DNA of 10,682 bases from the NCBI GenBank assembly GCA_946480065.1, contig CAMLJA010000042.1, positions 1 to 10,682 on the forward strand, read 5' to 3'. The stretch comes from an uncultured Thermomonas sp. (GTDB lineage Bacteria > Pseudomonadota > Gammaproteobacteria > Xanthomonadales > Xanthomonadaceae). The position numbers and the translations under genes were made by a program. Positions 6,825 to 10,682 of the stretch are shown here, in pieces. The stretch's first letter is position 1; the number at the start of each line of letters is the position of its first letter. The notes beneath the pieces were generated by a model that was not told where the DNA came from, did no database searches, and saw only the letters and a program-made list of their open reading frames with translations.

Positions 6825-6839
6825 AAGCTCGCCAGCATG

Positions 6840-6865
6840 AAAACGGGGCAGGTTCATTTGCCCCG
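6840..6865 (-). terminator. Rho-independent terminator of the minus-strand operon
   Basis: CGGGGCA (6844-6850) pairs perfectly with TGCCCCG (6859-6865) around an 8-base loop. On the minus strand the stem is followed by TTTT (6843-6840). It lies about 95 bases past the stop codon of the DUF2306-like gene. Confidence 0.7.
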
Positions 6866-6960
6866 CCCTGGCCGGGTGCTCCGTCGGTCGCCGGCCGACG
6901 TGGCGCCTGGCCTTGGCCTTGCTTCGACGCTCGCGCGGAACGCCCGTGCCACCCGTGCCG

Positions 6961-7623
6961 TCAGGCGCCGACCGCGCGGGGCGCCAGCCGCCTCCGCCTG
7001 TCCTCCCGGTGGATCCTGGCGAAGTAATAGGCGATGACCAGCGCACCCAGCGTCGAGGGCAGGATCTGGGACCAGGGTTGCCCCACGCGGACCACGTTGC
7101 CGACCAGCGCCGACAGCATCCCGAACACGCAGGCGATCAGCTTGTAGCTGTGCTCGTATTTCCAGAGCGTGCGATACCAGCGGCGCGGGAACGTCCACCG
7201 CAGCGCGTCGTAGAGCAGCACCGAGGCCAGCGCGCCCAGCGAGGAATACACCACCACCGGCGCTTCGGCGGGATGCGCCCGCACCGCGGGAACCAGCGCC
7301 ACGAAGAGCGCGCAGGCCAGCAGCGTGCAGGCGGCATCGGGCCACGCCGGCCCCTGGCTCCGCGTGCGGACGGCGCGCCAGCCACCGAACAGCTGGTAGG
7401 GCACGAGCACGCTCAGCACCGCGAAGATCGGGACGAAATGGAACAGCATCGTGCCCGCCGCCGCGGAGGCGCACACCACGGCCGTGACGTAGCCGAACAG
7501 CCGCCCCAGGCGGCGGTGGGCCGGGGTGCCCTTCGGCCTGGCGAGGATCGAGAACCCGATGCCGAGCGCCACCGTGCCCGCGGAGACGTGGATCGCCAGG
7601 TTGGTGAAATGGGCCGGGGTCAT
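6961..7623 (-). CDS. Multi-pass membrane protein, DUF2306-like
   Basis: A 220-residue protein with about seven hydrophobic segments (near 8-27, 41-60, 64-82, 97-115, 123-140, 161-180 and 187-203) and a basic cytoplasmic-type tail. The N-terminal pattern HVSAGTVALGIGFSIL, followed by the ARPKGTPAHRRLGRLF stretch, resembles the His-containing first helix and loop of DUF2306 proteins. Conserved-looking His12, His36 and His158 might bind a metal or haem, but that is inference. GGAG sits about 8 bases before the ATG at 7623 on the minus strand. It is the last gene before a terminator and lies 77 bases after the XRE gene on the same strand, so co-transcription is likely. Family assignment is moderate; function is unknown. 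Confidence 0.7.
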   Translation of the reverse strand: MTPAHFTNLAIHVSAGTVALGIGFSILARPKGTPAHRRLGRLFGYVTAVVCASAAAGTMLFHFVPIFAVLSVLVPYQLFGGWRAVRTRSQGPAWPDAACTLLACALFVALVPAVRAHPAEAPVVVYSSLGALASVLLYDALRWTFPRRWYRTLWKYEHSYKLIACVFGMLSALVGNVVRVGQPWSQILPSTLGALVIAYYFARIHREDRRRRLAPRAVGA

Positions 7624-7700
7624 CGGGTTCTCCGTGGGAGTCGCGCGAATGCTGGCCGATGGCGCTCGGCGTCAGGTTGCCCGCGCCGATGCGGGGCGCA

Positions 7701-7922
7701 TCAGTCCTGCGCGGGCAGGTCCGGATCGAAGGCGAGCAGGTCCGCCGGCTGGCACTCCAGCGCGGTGCAGATGGCCTCGAGCGTGGAGAAGCGGATGGCC
7801 TTGGCCTTGCCTGTCTTCAGGATCGACAGGTTGGCGAGGGTGATGTCCACCCGTGCCGCGAGCTCGGTCAGCGTCATGCGGCGCGCGTGCAGGACTTCGT
7901 CGAGGCGGACGACTATGGCCAT
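7701..7922 (-). CDS. Small XRE/Cro-type HTH regulator, YozG-like
   Basis: A 73-residue protein that is essentially one helix-turn-helix domain. The HTH spans about 16-39 (MTLTELAARVDITLANLSIL) and is followed by KTGKAKAIRFSTLEAICTAL, the strongly conserved pattern of the short YozG-type regulators, then CQPADLL. It probably acts as a dimeric repressor. These regulators are typically encoded directly after a DUF2975 membrane protein, exactly as here. The start at 7922 (MAIVVRLDEVL) is chosen because the family begins at this point; an ATG at 7955 would add 11 residues and overlap the preceding gene by 17 bases. It may control its own operon through the AT-rich half-sites near 8466-8492 (inference). 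Confidence 0.9.
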   Translation of the reverse strand: MAIVVRLDEVLHARRMTLTELAARVDITLANLSILKTGKAKAIRFSTLEAICTALECQPADLLAFDPDLPAQD

Positions 7923-7938
7923 CTCAGGGATCCCCGTC

Positions 7939-8448
7939 TCAGACCGTGCCTTCAAGGTCGGAACGCATGGCGGCGCCTTTCGCGAACACGCCGGACAGGA
8001 CGAAGAGCATCAGCACCGCCAGCCAGGGCGCGGGCGTGAATCCGCAGAGCGTCGAGGACTCCAGCACCGCCCCGGCGATCGCGATGACCGCCAGCCGCAG
8101 CACTTCGATCGTCAGCACGCTCCACGCGATCATGTCCAGCCGCCGCGCGTTGGGGAGGATGAACGGATCGCCGGCGCGCACGGTGTCCACGATCGCCAGC
8201 AGCCGGCGCAGCACCGCATGCACGATCGCGATGGCGACCAGCCCGATGGCCATGATCGCGCGAAGCCCGGCGGGTGCCTGCGGGTGCAACGCCACGTCCA
8301 CGCCCAGCGGCTTGTGCGGCCAGCCCGCCACGAAGAAGCTGGCGCCCAGGAGCACGCCGATGCTGACGGCGTACAGCAGGTTCAGCACGGTCAGTCCCTG
8401 GATGACGGGGCGGGCGACGGCGAGGGCACGGGCGGAGGTGCGGGTCAT
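7939..8448 (-). CDS. DUF2975 family membrane protein
   Basis: A 169-residue protein with about four membrane helices (near 17-40, 62-80, 106-128 and 142-160). The family signature is present: VRAGDPFILPNARRLDMIAW (90-109), and the C-terminal FAKGAAMRSDLEGTV. DUF2975 proteins have no proven function but are repeatedly found with a small XRE regulator, which follows here after 16 bases. The start at 8448 is placed before the first helix. The frame is open further upstream to 8640, but those codons are low in hydrophobicity and cross the AT-rich promoter region. It is the first gene of a probable three-gene operon. Confidence 0.88.
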   Translation of the reverse strand: MTRTSARALAVARPVIQGLTVLNLLYAVSIGVLLGASFFVAGWPHKPLGVDVALHPQAPAGLRAIMAIGLVAIAIVHAVLRRLLAIVDTVRAGDPFILPNARRLDMIAWSVLTIEVLRLAVIAIAGAVLESSTLCGFTPAPWLAVLMLFVLSGVFAKGAAMRSDLEGTV

Positions 8449-8465
8449 GTCGGTCTCGGCTTGAA

Positions 8466-8492
8466 TATCGTTGGGCGATAATAGACATATCG
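8466..8492 (-). promoter_or_regulatory. AT-rich promoter/operator with three inverted TATCG half-sites
   Basis: TATCG (8466-8470), CGATA (8476-8480) and TATCG (8488-8492) form two overlapping inverted repeats with 5- and 7-base spacers, 18 to 44 bases upstream of the DUF2975 start. On the minus strand TATTAT (8483-8478) is a good -10 candidate and overlaps the middle half-site. No clear -35 was found. The local base composition is markedly AT-rich against its surroundings. Binding by the XRE protein is inferred. Confidence 0.55.
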
Positions 8493-8657
8493 AAAAACAA
8501 TAATATGGGCCGGAAGTCATGCCGTGCCCGGGATGGCACCGCGGGAGGCGGCCAAGCGGGTTCGACAGCGGCCCGCCGCCGACCACGGGGCGCCGCGCTG
8601 AACGGCGGCGCGGGTTGGTGATACGTTGCGGGTTCCGCAATCGGGGGAATGCGAAAC

Positions 8658-9320
8658 ATGGGGAACGGGGAGATCACGCCGGCCGCGCCGGCGGAGGCGG
8701 TGGCGCCGGCCGCGGGCAAGGGCCGCCTGGCGCTGGCCCGCAATATCGCCATCTGGGTAGGGCTGGGACTGGCCGGCTTCCTGCTCAACGAGGGGCTGAC
8801 GTGGGCGCGCGACCGGATGATGGACAAGCCGGACTACCTGCAGCAGCTGGCCGAGGCGCAGCAGAAGGAGTTCGACGAGGTGAAGGCCAGCCTGCGCCAG
8901 ATCGGCGGATCCATCGACTCCGGCGACCGCGCGGCCTACGACCAGGTGCGCGACGCCGTGGCGTCGATGGAGCGGACCAACGCCAGCCTGATCCAGCAGC
9001 TGGTGCTGGCCAAGCAGGAAAACGAAACCCTGCGGAAGCTCGGTGGCGAGAAGACCGGCATCGCCGGCGGCTACGACTTCCTGCTGGCCCAGGGCTCCGG
9101 CCTGCGCCTGGAGGACGGCACCGTGTTCGGGCTGGAGAACGTCGGCGGCGGGGGCGTGCGGGTCAACGTGTCGTCGCCCACCGACTCCACGAATCGCTTC
9201 CTGCGCTCCGGCCAGGCCGTGGACTACACCAGCAAGAGCGGCGGCGCGTGCCGGGTCTCGCTGCTCAGCTTCAACGACGCCCGCATCGGGACGGCGTCGT
9301 TCGCGCGCAGCTGCGGTTGA
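8658..9320 (+). CDS. Single-pass membrane protein with coiled coil, unknown family
   Basis: A 220-residue protein. An Ala/Pro-rich N-terminus (1-22) is followed by one membrane helix (about 28-44). A charged, Gln/Glu-rich helical region with coiled-coil character (about 58-128) and a glycine-rich, probably beta-stranded C-terminal domain (135-220) follow. Positive charges before the helix suggest the C-terminal part is periplasmic. Only two cysteines exist, Cys198 and Cys219, both in the C-terminal domain, so a disulfide is possible. The start at 8658 has GGGGGA about 9 bases upstream; the ATG at 8649 would abut that site. The family is not recognised. It is divergent from the DUF2975 operon and followed by a strong terminator. 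Confidence 0.75.
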   Translation: MGNGEITPAAPAEAVAPAAGKGRLALARNIAIWVGLGLAGFLLNEGLTWARDRMMDKPDYLQQLAEAQQKEFDEVKASLRQIGGSIDSGDRAAYDQVRDAVASMERTNASLIQQLVLAKQENETLRKLGGEKTGIAGGYDFLLAQGSGLRLEDGTVFGLENVGGGGVRVNVSSPTDSTNRFLRSGQAVDYTSKSGGACRVSLLSFNDARIGTASFARSCG

Positions 9321-9333
9321 GGGGGCGGGGGGT

Positions 9334-9354
9334 CGCGGGCCTAGCCCGCGTTTT
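9334..9354 (+). terminator. Rho-independent terminator
   Basis: CGCGGGC (9334-9340) pairs perfectly with GCCCGCG (9344-9350) around the loop CTA, then TTTT (9351-9354). It starts 13 bases after the stop codon of the coiled-coil gene and separates it from the DUF6090 gene. Confidence 0.85.
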
Positions 9355-9390
9355 CCCGCCCGCCCGCCAACCCTGCACGGAGCCCACGCC

Positions 9391-10455
9391 ATGATCCGCT
9401 TCTTCGGCGGCCTGCGACGCACCCTGCTTCGCGAAGGCAGGACGCTGGCCTACCTGAAATACGCCGTGGGCGAACTGGTGCTGGTGGTCTTCGGCATCCT
9501 GATCGCCCTGCAGGTGAACAACTGGAACGAGCAGCGCCAGCTCCGGGCCAAGGCCGACGTCGCCTTGCTGGAAACCCTGCAGGACCTGGAGCAGATGGTG
9601 GACCGGGCCAACGACGTGATCGAATCGGCCGAGGACAAGGACGTCATCCTGGGGCGCATCCTGGCCGGCAAGGCCACCGCGCAGGACTATCGCGACGACA
9701 GGAATTACGTGGCGGTCGAGCGGAACTGGGAGGAGATGACGCCCGGCGTTTCGCACGAAGGCTACGACAAGCTGATGCGGCTGGCCGATGGACTGCCGGC
9801 AGGTTATCTCCCCGCCATCGCGGCGCTGAAGTCGCTGTACCTGCGGGACGTGCCAACGGTGCAGCAGACCGAGCGCTTCCTGGCCGACTTCGTCACCCGA
9901 TTGCTGCAACGCTACGGCGAGCGCCACGCCTGGTTTTCCAGCGGCATCGATGAAAGCTATCTGCAGTATGTCCTGCACGACCCGCTGTATCGCAACGACA
10001 TCTACAGCTATCGGATGTACAGCTCCGGCAACTACCTGCAGAGCGTCCGCCAGCTGAAATACCAGGCCATGCTGGCCTACCAGGCCGCCCATTCGGTGGT
10101 GGCCGCCGATGCGCCCGTGCCGGCAGCCATGACCGAAGTGAGGTGGCTCCCGGAGGCACGGCTGCGGCGCCTCGAAGGGCGCTACCGCATGCCGGCGGCC
10201 AGTGGCAGCGCCGCGTCCATCGCCGCGATCACCCTGCGTGGCGGCCAGCTGTGGCTCAACGGCGGTGCCAACACGGTGTGCGTATTGTTCATGACCACGG
10301 ACGACCGCTTCATCTGCCTGCTGCTTGGCGGTGATGCCCCGCGTTTCCGCTTCAGCCGCGACGCGCGCGGCGCGGTCACCGGCATCGACGTGCTGGACGG
10401 CGACAAGGTGAAGCGGCACTGGCCCAGGCTGGCGGGCGCGCAGGCGCAGCCATGA
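9391..10455 (+). CDS. DUF6090 family membrane protein with an extra C-terminal beta domain
   Basis: A 354-residue protein. The N-terminus carries the DUF6090 signature: basic FFGGLRRTLLREGR, then YLKYAVGELVLVVFGILIAL and QVNNWNE (21-47), which is a single membrane helix. A helical, mostly soluble region follows (about 48-240). The C-terminal 259-346 (LEGRYRMP, then ITLRGGQLWL, FICLLLGG, FRFSRDARGAVTGI) resembles the lipocalin-like DUF3471 domain often fused to beta-lactamase-type proteins. DUF6090 proteins are best known to me from Bacteroidetes and are usually shorter, so this two-domain form is unusual. GGAG lies about 8 bases before the ATG at 9391. Function is unknown. The preceding terminator suggests independent transcription. 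Confidence 0.85.
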   Translation: MIRFFGGLRRTLLREGRTLAYLKYAVGELVLVVFGILIALQVNNWNEQRQLRAKADVALLETLQDLEQMVDRANDVIESAEDKDVILGRILAGKATAQDYRDDRNYVAVERNWEEMTPGVSHEGYDKLMRLADGLPAGYLPAIAALKSLYLRDVPTVQQTERFLADFVTRLLQRYGERHAWFSSGIDESYLQYVLHDPLYRNDIYSYRMYSSGNYLQSVRQLKYQAMLAYQAAHSVVAADAPVPAAMTEVRWLPEARLRRLEGRYRMPAASGSAASIAAITLRGGQLWLNGGANTVCVLFMTTDDRFICLLLGGDAPRFRFSRDARGAVTGIDVLDGDKVKRHWPRLAGAQAQP

Positions 10456-10520
10456 ACCGCCGTGCCGCGACGAGCCTCGCGCACATGCACCCCCCGTCTC
10501 CGCCTGGTTGAAGATCGCCG

Positions 10521-10682
10521 TCAGCAACGCCTGCATGGCGGGTTGTCGCCCAGCGGCACCGCGGCCAGGAACGGCAGGTGGCGCGTGTCGTTGCCCGCGC
10601 CCTCCCAAGGCGGGATACAGTTCCTTCCCGGCCGAGGGGGTAGGGGCAGAGGGGGTGCCACGGGTGCCGGGAGTGCGGGGGG
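10521..10682 (-). CDS. C-terminal fragment of an unidentified minus-strand protein
   Basis: Read from the window edge on the minus strand, 53 codons are open and end in TGA at 10523-10521. The edge portion is proline-rich and linker-like (about 16 prolines in 25 residues). A folded-looking segment follows: IPPWEGAGNDTRHLPFLAAV, then PLGDNPP. The final PCRRC looks out of character. The adjacent frame from the same point continues AMQALLTAIFNQAE, so a one-base frameshift near 10534 is possible. That other frame has no stop before running antisense through the DUF6090 gene, which argues that the original 3' end is missing or that the visible stop is genuine. The family is not recognised. Confidence 0.4.
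   Translation of the reverse strand, partial: PPALPAPVAPPLPLPPRPGRNCIPPWEGAGNDTRHLPFLAAVPLGDNPPCRRC
10636..10682 (+). other. G-quadruplex-prone G-rich tract
   Basis: Six runs of three or more G (10636-10640, 10643-10646, 10651-10655, 10662-10664, 10669-10671 and 10677-10682) are separated by 2 to 6 bases. The tract is the complement of the proline codons in the minus-strand fragment, so it may simply reflect that coding sequence. Confidence 0.5.

Noticed and set aside
5435..6838. 467-codon minus-strand frame antisense to the BON gene
   Set aside because: It spans two plus-strand features and has mirror-type composition. The plus strand has a signal peptide, RBS and three BON domains.
7624..7700. 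Possible attenuator between the XRE and DUF2306-like genes
   Set aside because: Several mutually exclusive 5-bp GC stems with no T-tract; no single convincing structure.
6913..8481. 522-codon plus-strand frame antisense to the DUF2975-XRE-DUF2306 operon
   Set aside because: It crosses three recognisable minus-strand genes. Its translation is His/Gln/Arg-rich without domain features.
8590..8611. 7-bp GC-rich hairpin upstream of the coiled-coil gene
   Set aside because: Perfect stem but no T-tract and no linked gene end. Such stems are expected by chance at this GC content.
9271..10608. 445-codon minus-strand frame antisense to the DUF6090 gene
   Set aside because: Mirror frame of a well-supported gene. 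Only its first few codons beyond the DUF6090 stop were considered, as a possible frameshift partner.

Overview
This window is very GC-rich, with strong G/C third-position codon bias and short intergenic gaps. The gene content fits a member of the Xanthomonadaceae/Lysobacteraceae (Lysobacter, Luteimonas or a relative): a REP-associated tyrosine transposase, DUF2254 and DUF1206 membrane proteins, a DUF2975/XRE pair, BON-domain protein and a YhbW-like flavin monooxygenase. That placement is an inference from gene content and composition. No rRNA, tRNA or CRISPR array was seen.

Layout. (1) 1-1600: the 3' part of a RAYT transposase gene is followed by an unrecognised soluble protein gene. A 638-base gene-poor stretch then carries five degenerate 21-23-nt palindromic units. 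A 19-bp perfect inverted repeat, which includes the transposase stop codon, brackets this block. (2) 1710-1994: a small hydrophilic protein of unknown role. (3) 2062-4485, minus strand: two predicted inner-membrane proteins, DUF2254 and DUF1206. (4) 4641-5636: YhbW-like flavin-dependent monooxygenase, divergent from the DUF1206 gene. (5) 5966-6799: an exported protein with three BON domains. (6) 8448-6840, minus strand: a probable operon of DUF2975 membrane protein, small XRE regulator and a multi-pass DUF2306-like protein. It has an AT-rich operator-like region upstream and a rho-independent terminator at the end. (7) 8658-10455: a single-pass coiled-coil protein of unknown family, a clear terminator, then a DUF6090 protein with an extra C-terminal domain. 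(8) 10521-10682: the C-terminal end of an unidentified minus-strand gene with a proline-rich (G-quadruplex-prone) segment running off the window.

The genes do not form one pathway. Most look like chromosomal envelope and stress housekeeping. The least ordinary parts are the RAYT-linked inverted-repeat block, the DUF2975/XRE operator region and the two-domain DUF6090 protein. I do not see a recognisable defence, secretion or biosynthetic system.
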